The notes under the pieces are model-generated. The model did no database searches. It had not been told where the DNA came from and saw only the letters and a list, made by a program, of their open reading frames with translations. The position numbers were made by a program, and so were the translations under genes. A DNA stretch of 64,000 nt from Siphonodentalium dalli (Eukaryota; Mollusca; Scaphopoda; Gadilida; Siphonodentaliidae). Positions 10,342 through 21,302 of this stretch are shown here, in pieces. The number at the start of each line of letters is the position of its first letter. Position 1 is the first letter of the stretch. The DNA is taken from contig CP136066.1 in assembly GCA_032622095.1 (NCBI GenBank), positions 186,904,716 to 186,968,715 of the forward strand, written 5' to 3'.

Positions 10342-10349
10342 GTTTTGAG

Positions 10350-10619
10350 TCGTTTGATGTTTCCGTGCAACATATATAGTAGATATGATGCTCGTTCCTC
10401 ATGCTGAAATATCGAATCTGTGAACGCGTGCCAGCACGGTGCCACCCAGCATGTTTGGCGGTTCTAATGCATGGTCTGGTTATGGATTCCGTTGGAATAA
10501 TCTCAGTTGCATCCCATGATTCCCATGCAACATAATCACAACAAACCATGCGCATGCTTCGCAAGCCTTACAAAACATCTACCATGTGTAAACTATACCC
10601 GCGTAGACGTATAAGTCTT
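10350..10619. other. ELC upstream region, unit A
   Basis: Non-coding sequence highly similar between units A and B (32581-32849), directly upstream of the ELC promoter. Frames over it on both strands are not conserved as proteins. Confidence 0.55.
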
Positions 10620-10817
10620 GACCATGTGACCATCGTGCATGCTGGGCCATGTGACGATGGAGATGGTGTACACACCCCGGTCGCCGCATATATAGTGCAC
10701 GCGATTTGCATAATACACGCATCTGGATCGGGTATTTCCATGATCGCCCCACACCCATGTGGTCCCGTTCACGAAAGCGTATATAAGCTGCAAAGATTTA
10801 CATGCATGGGTCAGTAC
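10620..10817 (+). promoter_or_regulatory. ELC core promoter with E-boxes, unit A copy 1
   Basis: TATATAAG at 10780-10787 is followed 31 bases later by a TCAGT initiator at 10811-10815, placing a start site near 10813. Three CATGTG E-boxes lie at 10623, 10648 and 10756, and all three are conserved in unit B. E-boxes bind bHLH factors and would suit a muscle gene, but that role is inferred. Untranslated leader and the start codon follow. Confidence 0.75.
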
Positions 10818-10884
10818 ATTTCCACAGTCTATCCGCTCCAGCACGATAAGAAACAGTTTTCCTTTACAGAACAGAATAAAAATG
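10813..10884 (+). CDS. ELC: ELC exon 1 (leader plus start codon only), unit A copy 1
   Basis: Untranslated leader from the predicted start site, then ATG at 10882-10884 followed immediately by the donor GTTAGT. An exon carrying only the initiator codon is known from EF-hand genes such as calmodulin. The same arrangement is conserved at 13664, 33109 and 61367. Confidence 0.75.
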
Positions 10885-12206
10885 GTTAGTACCAACTCTT
10901 CGTTCTTGTCGTTCACGTTATGTTACCGTAAATGCTGTGTCAATAAAGTCACTGTGATGTGAGAATGGGCTATTTTCTCAGATTATGATTAATCAATCAA
11001 TTCTTCACGACAGTGAGCAGTACGACTATCTGTCGGTTTTACTAATTTAGTTCCACCATATATGATAACCACCCCATACTATGTATACGTGTTTACCTTC
11101 TCACTGTATGGCTGACAGATGCTTTCAGACAAAAAAATAGATTGGGCAAAACTTTATTGTTACAGGCCAATCGGAGAACATTAAGATAGTCAAGCAATGT
11201 TTCGAGCGTAACTGTTACAGGCCAATCCGAGAACATTAAGATAGTCGTCCGAGAACATTAAGATAGTCAAGCAATGTTTCGAGCGTAACTGTTACAGGCC
11301 AATCCTAGAACATTAAGATAGTCGTCCGAGAACATTAAGAAAGTCAAGCAATGTTTTCGGGTTCCATTGTTCTGGTTCTTTTAAATTCGTTTCGTAAAAC
11401 ATAGAAATTGTCCCTGAAGAATCCCTAATGCAGCGTATACCATAGAGACATCAGGCTTAAGTTAATGGCTGTCCCTATATTATATTAGAGACAAAATTAT
11501 CATTAGAAGCAATTATATACAACAGAAAAGAACATAAGACAGCAGATAATTCGAAAATATATTTTGATCGAGATTACACTGAATCGCAAATGGTAAAATT
11601 CTTCGAACTGAGAACGGAGCTGAAAAGACAAAAAAAAAAAAAACGAACAATTTCCGTTTGGAAAACTGTGAAGCAGTAGAACACTAACAATCCTACGATG
11701 AATTTTTTTTTTAATTTTCGTTCCTAGAATAGAGATGATGATATTTATATACCCATTAGTATAGGGGACGAAACGTGATGGCCATTAATAAATTCTGAAG
11801 ACAGATAATTGAAAAGGAATTGTAAACTCATGTAGCCGTTATACACATAGACACAAAATGAAAGTTAGAAATGACCATGAAAGAGAAACTTCAGTAGAGA
11901 TGCTTTCAAAGAATCGAAAATCTGTCTCTATTCATCCCATTTACGGTACAGAAACAAATATGGTAAGTTTGATAATTATATATTGCCCAAGGTACTATAG
12001 TATAAATGGAATTTACAACGACAGAGAATTTAATCTGGTCGGAAGGGGGGGGGGGTGGTGTAATTGAACATTCAAACTTGAATCCTATCAATTTGGATAC
12101 CCCTTGAACGCAGATTCACTGACTTTGCCCCAAAACGAGGTCCAAAATTCGCCGTGACTACATCTTACCGTCTATCCTGTTGTATGATTTCCTCTCTATT
12201 TTGCAG
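10885..12206 (+). other. ELC intron 1, unit A copy 1
   Basis: A donor GTTAGT to acceptor TTTTGCAG intron of 1.3 kb. It includes short direct repeats at 11158-11357, an A14 run (about 11631-11644) and a G9-10 run near 12046-12055. No gene is nested in it. Confidence 0.65.
11158..11357. repeat. Intronic direct repeats with CCGAGAACATTAAGATAG
   Basis: Three consecutive blocks start TGTTACAGGCCAATC and contain one or two GAGAACATTAAGATAGTC units followed by AAGCAATGTTTCGAGCGTAA. The duplicate lies at about 13940-14139. In unit B the region has become a four-fold ~21-bp repeat (37678-37767). Confidence 0.85.
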
Positions 12207-12237
12207 CCTTCCGGATTATCAAAAACTGACATCGAAG
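12207..12237 (+). CDS. ELC: ELC exon 2, unit A copy 1
   Basis: 31 bp encoding [10 protein letters not shown] plus the first base of the next codon, between CTATTTTGCAG and GTAAGT. It completes Glu with the AG that opens exon 3. The peptide matches the short variable N-terminus expected before the first EF-hand helix of molluscan ELC. Confidence 0.85.
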
Positions 12238-12342
12238 GTAAGTTTTACATATTGATTAAAATCTGCTATATATAAGCGCATAAATGCCTAAATGATATGT
12301 ATGCTATATTAATTTAGCGAATGTATTTTTTAAGAGGATCTA

Positions 12343-12440
12343 AGTTTATAGCGAAATTTACAAAACGAGTCCAGTAAATTAGGCTAGGCGAGGTCCAGAC
12401 TTAATTTACTGGACGAGTTTTGTAAATTTCGCTATAAACT
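12343..12440. repeat. Foldback with 38-bp arms in ELC intron 2, unit A copy 1
   Basis: Left arm 12343-12380 pairs with right arm 12403-12440 at 36 of 38 positions around a 22-base loop. It recurs at 15124-15221, 38992-39126 and 62828-62925. The unit B copy has longer arms of about 56 bp; unit A appears to have lost about 13 bp from the left arm. Confidence 0.9.
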
Positions 12441-13561
12441 GGGGACGAGTTGTAGATTCTATTTCTTACTGAATAAAAATCCCAATAAGACATACTTCAA
12501 TAAATAAATGCGACGTGAGATTAACAGCGGCTTATATAAGGCATGCGATGACGTTTCACGTAACTATGCGTTGTTTGCCCGCGTAAAGAAATAGTCGCAG
12601 ACAAATAAGACTCTTTGACGTAATTAATGGCGTAAATTTAATGAAATATTTGTTCAAACTAAATCAACAATAGTCACAAACATCGATTTAGCATTCGGAA
12701 TATAAACAGACGACAAGCCGGAAGTCAAAGGTCACGATTACGCAACAATAATACATTTGGGTATAGACCTGACACTATTAGCCTTATTATATCATTATTA
12801 TAGAATGGGTTTAATGAATGGAATAACGGTCGGATCATGTACATGTATACAATAAATTTATTTATTAATAATTTTATATTTATTTAACGACACAATTGAA
12901 CATGGGACACTTAAATATCCACTGTCAAATTTGAATCCAAATTAATCAAAACTTTCCTTCGGTAATTTTTCGCTTAGAAGGCAAACGAAATATATTATCA
13001 ATCACCGTTATATTTGTATGGCACATGTCCACATGTATCGCGACATTTTACAAAAGCGTTCATAAGTTACCGGTACGTTGAAAACGAGCGCAGACGATCG
13101 TGGTTAAGAACACTCTTTATTTCTATCTATACTGCTTTTGGGAAACGACCATTATTATTAAATTAACCTAAGCGACCGATTGCAGGTTCATGAGTTAAAT
13201 AAGATCTACGGCGTTCAGTTTTTGCTGATAACAGACTGCCCCCGATAGTTGCAAATTGCTTTTGCTATCCACGATTGGTCGTAATCCTATAGTTTTGTCA
13301 TGTGCTTTCTCATTGGTTTACATCATAGCTGAGCTCCATCATTTGGGAAGATTTCAGGATTAAGACCAAATTAACGGTGGGCATGAATTGTCTTGTTCGT
13401 TGTGTGACAATCAAAACAAATACGGTCACTATAGCCAGGTCATAACTATAGCGTAGTGTGTATACACAGTGTCTAATTTAGTCATTCATTCATAATACAC
13501 GCATCTGGATCGGGTATTTCCATGATCGCCCCACACCCATGTGGTCCCGTTCACGAAAGCG

Positions 13562-13599
13562 TATATAAGCTGCAAAGATTTACATGCATGGGTCAGTAC
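13562..13599 (+). promoter_or_regulatory. Second ELC core promoter, unit A copy 2
   Basis: TATATAAG at 13562-13569 and TCAGT at 13593-13597, identical to copy 1. The duplicate starts only 71 bp upstream of the TATA box, so it keeps the nearest E-box (13538) but not the two more distal ones. Confidence 0.65.
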
Positions 13600-13666
13600 A
13601 TTTCCACAGTCTATCCGCTCCAGCACGATAAGAAACAGTTTTCCTTTACAGAACAGAATAAAAATG
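13595..13666 (+). CDS. ELC: Second ELC exon 1, unit A
   Basis: A duplicate leader and start codon (ATG 13664-13666, donor GTTAGT). It could serve as an alternative first exon, spliced to the exon 2 at 14988. Confidence 0.7.
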
Positions 13667-14987
13667 GTTAGTACCAACTCTTCGTTCTTGTCGTTCACGT
13701 TATGTTACCGTAAATGCTGTGTCAATAAAGTCACTGTGATGTGAGAATGGGCTATTTTCTCAGATTATGATTAATCAATCAATTCTTCACGACAGTGAGC
13801 AGTACGACTATCTGTCGGTTTTACTAATTTAGTTCCACCATATATGATAACCACCCCATACTATGTATACGTGTTTACCTTCTCACTGTATGGCTGACAG
13901 ATGCTTTCAGACAAAAAAATAGATTGGGCAAAACTTTATTGTTACAGGCCAATCGGAGAACATTAAGATAGTCAAGCAATGTTTCGAGCGTAACTGTTAC
14001 AGGCCAATCCGAGAACATTAAGATAGTCGTCCGAGAACATTAAGATAGTCAAGCAATGTTTCGAGCGTAACTGTTACAGGCCAATCCTAGAACATTAAGA
14101 TAGTCGTCCGAGAACATTAAGAAAGTCAAGCAATGTTTTCGGGTTCCATTGTTCTGGTTCTTTTAAATTCGTTTCGTAAAACATAGAAATTGTCCCTGAA
14201 GAATCCCTAATGCAGCGTATACCATAGAGACATCAGGCTTAAGTTAATGGCTGTCCCTATATTATATTAGAGACAAAATTATCATTAGAAGCAATTATAT
14301 ACAACAGAAAAGAACATAAGACAGCAGATAATTCGAAAATATATTTTGATCGAGATTACACTGAATCGCAAATGGTAAAATTCTTCGAACTGAGAACGGA
14401 GCTGAAAAGACAAAAAAAAAAAAAACGAACAATTTCCGTTTGGAAAACTGTGAAGCAGTAGAACACTAACAATCCTACGATGAATTTTTTTTTAAATTTT
14501 CGTTTCTAGAATAGAGATGATGATATTTATATACCCATTAGTATAGGGGACGAAACGTGATGGCCATTAATAAATTCTGAAGACAGATAATTGAAAAGGA
14601 ATTGTAAACTCATGTAGCCGTTATACACATAGACACAAAATGAAAGTTAGAAATGACCATGAAAGAGAAACTTCAGTAGAGATTCTTTCAAAGAATCGAA
14701 AATCTGTCTCTATTCATCCCATTTACGGTACAGAAACAAATATGGTAAGTTTGATAATTATATATTGCCCAAGGTACTATAGTATAAATGGAATTTACAA
14801 CGACAGAGAATTTAATCTGGTCGGAAGGGGGGGGGGTGGTGTAATTGAACATTCAAACTTGAATCCTATCAATTTGGATACCCCTTGAACGCAGATTCAC
14901 TGACTTTGCCCCAAAACGAGGTCCAAAATTCGCCGTGACTACATCTTACCGTCTATCCTGTTGTATGATTTCCTCTCTATTTTGCAG

Positions 14988-15018
14988 CCTTCCGGATTAT
15001 CAAAAACTGACATCGAAG
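14988..15018 (+). CDS. ELC: Second ELC exon 2, unit A
   Basis: Identical 31-bp sequence to 12207-12237 with the same splice sites. Joining exon 2 to exon 2' would break the frame (31 bp, phase 1 into phase 0), so only one can be used per transcript. Confidence 0.8.
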
Positions 15019-15123
15019 GTAAGTTTTACATATTGATTAAAATCTGCTATATATAAGCGCATAAATGCCTAAATGATATGTATGCTATATTAATTTAGCG
15101 AATGTATTTTTTAAGAGGATCTA

Positions 15124-15221
15124 AGTTTATAGCGAAATTTACAAAACGAGTCCAGTAAATTAGGCTAGGCGAGGTCCAGACTTAATTTACTGGACGAGTT
15201 TTGTAAATTTCGCTATAAACT
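15124..15221. repeat. Foldback with 38-bp arms, unit A copy 2
   Basis: The same hairpin as 12343-12440, carried by the internal duplication: arms 15124-15161 and 15184-15221. Confidence 0.9.
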
Positions 15222-16289
15222 GGGGACGAGTTGTAGATTCTATTTCTTACTGAATAAAAATCCCAATAAGACATACTTCAATCAATAAATGCGACGTGAG
15301 ATTAACAGCGGCTTATATAAGGCATGCGATGACGTTTCACGTAACTATGCGTTGTTTGCCCGCGTAAAGAAATAGTCGCAGACAAATAAGACTCTTTGAC
15401 GTAATTAATGGCGTAAATTTAATGAAATATTTGTTCAAACTAAATCAACAATAGTCACAAACATCGATTTAGCATTCGGAATATAAACAGACGACAAGCC
15501 GGAAGTCAAAGGTCACGATTACGCAACAATAATACATTTGGGTATAGACCTGACACTATTAGCCTTATTATATCATTATTATAGAATGGGTTTAATGAAT
15601 GGAATAACGGTCGGATCATGTACATGTATACAATAAATTTATTTATTAATAATTTTATATTTATTTAACGACACAATTGAACATGGGACACTTAAATATC
15701 CACTGTCAAATTTGAATCCAAATTAATCAAAACTTTCCTTCGGTAATTTTTCGCTTAGAAGGCAAACGAAATATATTATCAATCACCGTTATATTTGTAT
15801 GGCACATGTCCACATGTATCGCGACATTTTACAAAAGCGTTCATAAGTTACCGGTACGTTGAAAACGAGCGCAGACGATCGTGGTTAAGAACACTCTTTA
15901 TTTCTATCTATACTGCTTTTGGGAAACGACCATTATTATTAAATTAACCTAAGCGACCGATTGCAGGTTCATGAGTTAAATAAGATCTACGGCGTTCAGC
16001 TTTTGCTGATAACAGACTGCCCCCGATAGTTGCAAATTGCTTTTGCTATCCACGATTGGTCGTAATCCTATAGTTTTGTCATGTGCTTTCTCATTGGTTT
16101 ACATCATAGCTGAGCTCCATCATTTGGGAAGATTTCAGGATTAAGACCAAATTAACGGTGGGCATGAATTGTCTTGTTCGTTGTGTGACAATCAAAACAA
16201 ATACGGTCACTATAGCCAGGTCATAACTATAGCGTAGTGTGTATACACAGTGTCTAATTTAGTCATTCATTCTTTTGTTTTTTTCACAG

Positions 16290-16436
16290 AGGTCACTGAG
16301 GTGTTTGAACTCTTCGATTTCTGGGATGGCCGCGATGGAGAGGTGGACGCGTTTAAGGTCGGCGACGTGCTGAGGAGTCTGGGAATGAACCCCACACAAA
16401 AAGTCATCAGTGAGCTCGGTGGAACCGACAAAATGG
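16290..16436 (+). CDS. ELC: ELC exon 3, unit A
   Basis: 147 bp between TTTTTTTCACAG and GTGAGT, phase 1/1. It encodes [17 protein letters not shown] and onward through [21 protein letters not shown] corresponds to the first EF-hand loop, the regulatory calcium site in scallop myosin ELC. It differs from the unit B exon by two synonymous changes. Confidence 0.92.
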
Positions 16437-19400
16437 GTGAGTTATAATAAATTGTCTCGGAATGAATTCCAGACAGAAAGTAATCGTCAGCTGTTACCCT
16501 CCCAGTTAACATGCGGATAGGGATGAAACCCAATCAGTGAGAAAATACGGAGTACAAGACATCGATTATCGATTATTATACTTTTATAACTGAATTTGGC
16601 GAAGAAAGGGCGAATCCCGCTAACCAGTTAATTTGAGTGACATCCTAAAATTGAAACATGCATGCCAGTACTGAACAGGGGCCGTATATATGTATACCAT
16701 GCATGAAATATCATGCATGCAGTATGTACTATTCGATCTCAATAAGTTTATCATTTATTTACTTAACGCACACAAAGGCCAATGATGAGAGGCGAAGGTT
16801 GGGCAGAGTGTTTACACATCGCCGGCGAAGATACGCATATATTCATGTGTCTCCTGTAGGGTGGATACACACATGCATGTAATGTATGTATGTAAAATAC
16901 ATGTATTTTACATGGCCATACCAATAATTGACAAAATTAATCACCTGCGCGCGAGAGGTAAATTTCACCAGTGAGTAGTTATGAGCCATTATCAAACAAA
17001 CTGCCATCAAGAAATTTCAGGCCAGTCATAAGCATGTCTTCTTTCATGGATGCCGAAATGAGTAATTCTTGTCTGATATATGTTGCTGTTTTTCACGAGT
17101 TATAATTCATTTCGAAAAGTGGATTAGAGCCGGTAGATTTTATACTTGATTGGTTTCTGTCATTTCTTGGAAACAGGGTCATCCAAAACAAAAATAAAAT
17201 ATGCAGAATTCTTTTATAGGATGATACCGGCTTGTTGAGATTTCTCTGATAATTTGAGAGCGAGCTCATGTGATAACATTAATTCAATTGGGATTGCAGA
17301 TATTCATTATAGCGCCAAAAAATAATGCAGGTACAGCGTTGAAATTAAAAAGAGTGACACCCCCCCCCCCATTTATATATATGTTTCTCAAGCCAAAGGT
17401 TGAACAAGCCCCTAACTGTCACAAGCTTGAATTATAACATTTTCGACCATAATCCATGATTGGGGGAGGGGCTGGTTCTCGAAAGCTTCCAATAACTAAG
17501 GGAGTTAATTGAATGTATCAGCCGGGATTATCTGGGCAAGATTTACAATATAATGTTTTACTTAAATATTCCATGGTTGTAAATTTTGCGTATACATGTA
17601 TAACTGTATAACACAAGAGAGGAAAGGTGACGTGGTTGGGAACTCGTAGCTAGGCAGCCCTTTCGCCGAATGAAGACAAACAGCAACACCATGCATTCAA
17701 ATTTAAAGCTGTATAATATGTTCATAATTATATGAATAGCATAAATTGCTGCATATTAGATTAATCACTCGTAGAAAACAGACACGACAGACATGACTAC
17801 GATATTTATAAAGCAAGGTGTCAGGACTCGGGGTGCTGCATGCACACCCTGTCGAGGAAATATGCAATGGTGAATTCGGTAGCTTCTGGGATAATATATC
17901 TCCGTGCATGTTGGGGGGTCATAGCCCCCTGCGTTGGGGAAGAGGCCATCACTGGTATTAACACCAATAGAAGACTGACAATGATTTAAACAGAACGTCG
18001 ACCATTTGAGTTATCGCGCGAATAATTATTTTAAGCGGCCTGACGACTTCGTCCCAGTCAACGGCTCTTCAGCGGTTCAGAGTTTAACTCACTGTGGTCA
18101 AACACAGTCTCAATGATTGGGTTGTCAGCGGACACATATTACACGGTGTGTATGATCCATGTAAAACGCCAAATACACGATATTTACAGAGATTACATGC
18201 ATGTGTGTATCCACCCTAATTACTTGTTAATAGTTCCGTTTTAGTTCTCACTGAACTGCAATATGATATTTATTGCTGTACACCTGTAAACATCTAGCCG
18301 CTTCCTGTTAGAGATATGGTTGGGCAGTATAGTGAAATGAAACTTTTTAGAAATGGAAATGCTGAAATTATTAATATCTAACTCAAACTTTCAGGTATTG
18401 CTATTGGTAATTTTATAGATATTTAAAAAACATTGTTAATGGTTTGTTTGGATTCATATACAGCCTGTGAAGTGAGTGTCGCACCAAAAGCATGGCCATT
18501 GTCAGTTTTGAGATCTTTTCGTCGCATACATCTACAAATTGGTGTCTAATCATTCGGATTGGATTTTATATTATATACATGTAGATAAGTTTCAACATCG
18601 CGAATCAAATGTGACGCATTTTCCGTTTGCACATTATACAATAAAATATGTTTTTCATTTTACTCGGGCGTTCACCATGTCCATGTATATAGGGTCGTGG
18701 CGATGGGGTGTCTCATCCCAACTTTAATCAAAATATTCAAAAGCTGGAAATTTCATACCTGACACGGCAATAGTTGGACATTTGACATCAGCAATATGTT
18801 GAAATTGTTCTCGTAGTTTTATTTTCAACAATTTGTTATTGGTGATTTCTTTAGGCAACATTTGCTTATTTTTTTTACCAAATTGTTGGACTGAAATGAC
18901 CATCAGTTGGAAATGATCCAACCTTATTAGAGGTGCGTCAAGTTTGGAAAATGTCCAACAATTGGAAATCTTAAGGTTGGATGCTAGGGTTTTGCAATTT
19001 TCAGGGTTCAGATTAAAAAAAATTCTCACACCTGGCCATAACCACGGTCGGTCGATAAATTCCAAAGATGAACAGTCCCACACTCAGATTTAGATTATTG
19101 AACTAATTGTCCATTACGTTTGAATCCATAGAAACGTGCCATCCCATTTCCTCCATATATATATATGGACATACATGTACATGAATTAATTCCCTCGAAT
19201 GCGCAACAAATGTACCATGCACATGCAGAGTACGTGTACCATCATCGGTTAGTATTTATAATAATAGCTTATAACCAAGGTGCGTGACCACCGACCTGAC
19301 AGCTGATTAGAGACAATCAAACTGGCACACTGACCAATATATACACAGGTGAAAAGCGGGCTGGTCTATCAGCGATTGCACAATAATATTGTTCGAGTTA

Positions 19401-20418
19401 ATTGTTGAAAGGAAATCACCCATGACGGCATGACCCCAGATAAACATCTAACTTAACCGCAGAGCGAATTAGAATCCACACGACAATCAGGTGCTTGTAC
19501 TAAATCATTTTATCCAAAAGTTGAAAACCGTATAGCTGAGTATCCGGATAGCCGTAATTCTTATCCGGCGAAGTATAAACACTCTATTGTTATCGCTGCC
19601 GGCTAAAGCGAATGCGGTCTTCGCCGGGTAATGTATAAACACCCCCTCAAACAAGAGCAGTGAAATGTACTCTTAATCAAAAGCTACAGCTACATGTGTT
19701 CGACAGGAAACAATTGCAACCTGGTCGATGGGGACCATTTATTTTAGTTGCATGGATTCTTGTATATGATAACCATATATGCAATTGGGGAAGTAATATC
19801 TTAAATAAACTAAAAATGCCTTTGTTCTGGGGCATTCACAATTCATCGTGGCGTTCAAGAAGAATGTCGCTATCCGCAACCACATTGGAGAGCTATAGCA
19901 TCTGGGATTGCTATTATCACGAATTTGTTTGGCAGACACATACGAAGGTAGGAGAGAGGAGCATTGGAACTTGGAAGAATGTAACAATGAACTAAGGTTG
20001 TCAAAAATTCGAACTAAATCGACTGTCGACCATTTCAGAGAAATCAATGGTTGAACTTCGAACAAATATTTATTTATTCAGGACACATTCGTGAGCATAC
20101 ACATCACGGCAACGATTACGCCAATAATCGTCATTGGGTGCAATTCGCTTATAAAAAATGACGCGATTTTCTGACTATTTTGATATAACATGTATGAAAA
20201 TAACTTATTTTGGAATCATTATTTGTTATATATCGTTCGTAACACATCAGATGAGTGTTTCATAACACTTTAAAGGCGAAATTTCTGAGGGAACGACAAA
20301 ATTTCTCGTGAAATTTGTATTTCAATTTGTATTTAGTATAGAAAGGGTTAAACCAATTGCAATATAGGAGAATCAGAAGATCAACTTGTCCCATGAAACG
20401 ACTGACAATTCTTTTCAG
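16437..20418 (+). other. ELC intron 3, unit A
   Basis: About 4 kb without a recognised gene. Roughly 16796-19648 is present here but replaced by about 60 bp in unit B, so it is either an A insertion or a B deletion. It includes a C-rich run near 17361-17372 and a dispersed repeat at about 18690-18900 that resembles 43020-43310 in unit B. From 19650 onward it aligns again to unit B (42727-42780, then 45632-46393). Confidence 0.6.
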
Positions 20419-20431
20419 GAGAAAAATCATA
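20419..20431 (+). pseudogene. ELC: Remnant of ELC exon 4, unit A
   Basis: The acceptor CTTTTCAG and the first 13 bases of exon 4 (GAGAAAAATCATA) survive. About 255 bp corresponding to 46407-46661 in unit B are gone, replaced by roughly 14 bp that echo adjacent TATGGCAT/CAATATG. The deletion takes the rest of exon 4, its donor and about 100 bp of intron 4. Confidence 0.9.
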
Positions 20432-21215
20432 CAATATGTATGGCATCTATGGCATACAATATGATTGAAATACTATAGTTCATCACCATTTGGAACGTCT
20501 GTGCCTCAGAAGGTGCCCATAGAGGAATAGAAAGTAGCTGAAATAATAAAATCATTTCCCCCGTTATGTCTCCCAGAATGCAAAATGATTCAAATTATAG
20601 TTTATTTTCAATGGAAGAGGTTAACTCAATATCTAAATATATAGAGTTATTCCCAGTCCATTGAACAAAAAGAAGACTTTGTACATAATTTGGATTGATG
20701 TACATGTAATATAAGCAGATGACAGATAATAAAACTGCAGAAGGAACCCTATTTATTGATGGAAATGTTCAGATAATAAGTTCACTATCATTATTAACTT
20801 ATTATCTGAACTTTTGCTTTAGTATAGAACGGGTTAACTTAACTTAAAATAGAAAAGAAAAGAAAAGAAACAGACAGAGCCGGTTGCACGTGGGTTTTAC
20901 ACCCTCCCTCTCACGATATACTAAGGATAATGAAAACACCAGCGCTTATAACAGCTGTAGACCTATGTAGTTCCTTATAACGGTGGGCATTGGCTTTTTA
21001 AACCCAAATTTAATTATGACAAAAATAAATGGAATAAACTTATATCTTATCTTGAACTATATTGTTAACACACTTAAGCCATGCCATTTAAGACATAAAT
21101 GCATGTTCTGCCTAAGTACATGCCATTTCAGAGTGTATATTTTCAAATTTAGACTGGGATTTTTTTATTGTTAATTTGGTACATGTAATTAATGCGAATT
21201 TATGAAATTTTGCAG
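20432..21215 (+). other. Intron 4 remainder, unit A
   Basis: Aligns to 46662-47571 of unit B. It has a single copy of the 72-bp segment that unit B has three times, a hairpin at 20767-20811 and a GAAAA-rich tract near 20850-20870. Confidence 0.6.
20767..20811. repeat. Perfect 16-bp inverted repeat in intron 4, unit A
   Basis: GTTCAGATAATAAGTT (20767-20782) pairs with AACTTATTATCTGAAC (20796-20811) around a 13-base loop. Unit B has the same hairpin at 47128-47172 with one mismatch. Confidence 0.85.
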
Positions 21216-21302
21216 GCGAGAAACTGACTGATGGGGATATGGATCACGTTATGAAATTCACTGAAACCAGGGAGGATCTCGACGGAAACATGAAATACGA
21301 AG
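21216..21302 (+). CDS. ELC: ELC exon 5, unit A
   Basis: 87 bp between TTTTGCAG and GTCAGT, encoding GEKLTDGDMDHVMKF and on through the fourth EF-hand region [12 protein letters not shown]. Residue Asp replaces the Ala found in unit B (GAT versus GCT). Confidence 0.9.

Larger units (their letters stand above)
10709..13490. repeat. Internal 2.78-kb tandem duplication, copy 1
   Basis: A 2,782-bp segment running from 71 bp upstream of the TATA box to 18 bp before the exon 3 acceptor. It is repeated immediately downstream. The junction at 13490/13491 joins CATTCATT to CATAATAC, with at most a few bases of microhomology. Confidence 0.95.
13491..16271. repeat. Internal 2.78-kb tandem duplication, copy 2
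   Basis: The second copy, 2,781 bp, differs from copy 1 by only a handful of bases (for example near 12045/14827, 11898/14680 and 13220/16000). It carries a second TATA box, initiator, exon 1, intron 1, exon 2 and most of intron 2, and leads directly into exon 3. Confidence 0.95.

Noticed and set aside
10548-10962. Overlapping small open frames across the ELC promoter and exon 1 (also 32799-33189 and 61033-61447)
   Set aside because: They run through the TATA box, the leader and the intron donor in several frames and on both strands. The spliced ELC model explains the same DNA better.
11858-12091. Small frames on both strands around the poly-G run in intron 1
   Set aside because: They break at the G run, whose length differs between copies, so the frames are not conserved.
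18724-19083. 119-residue minus-strand frame in unit A intron 3
   Set aside because: It lies in a dispersed repeat, is absent from the homologous place in unit B and has no recognisable domain.
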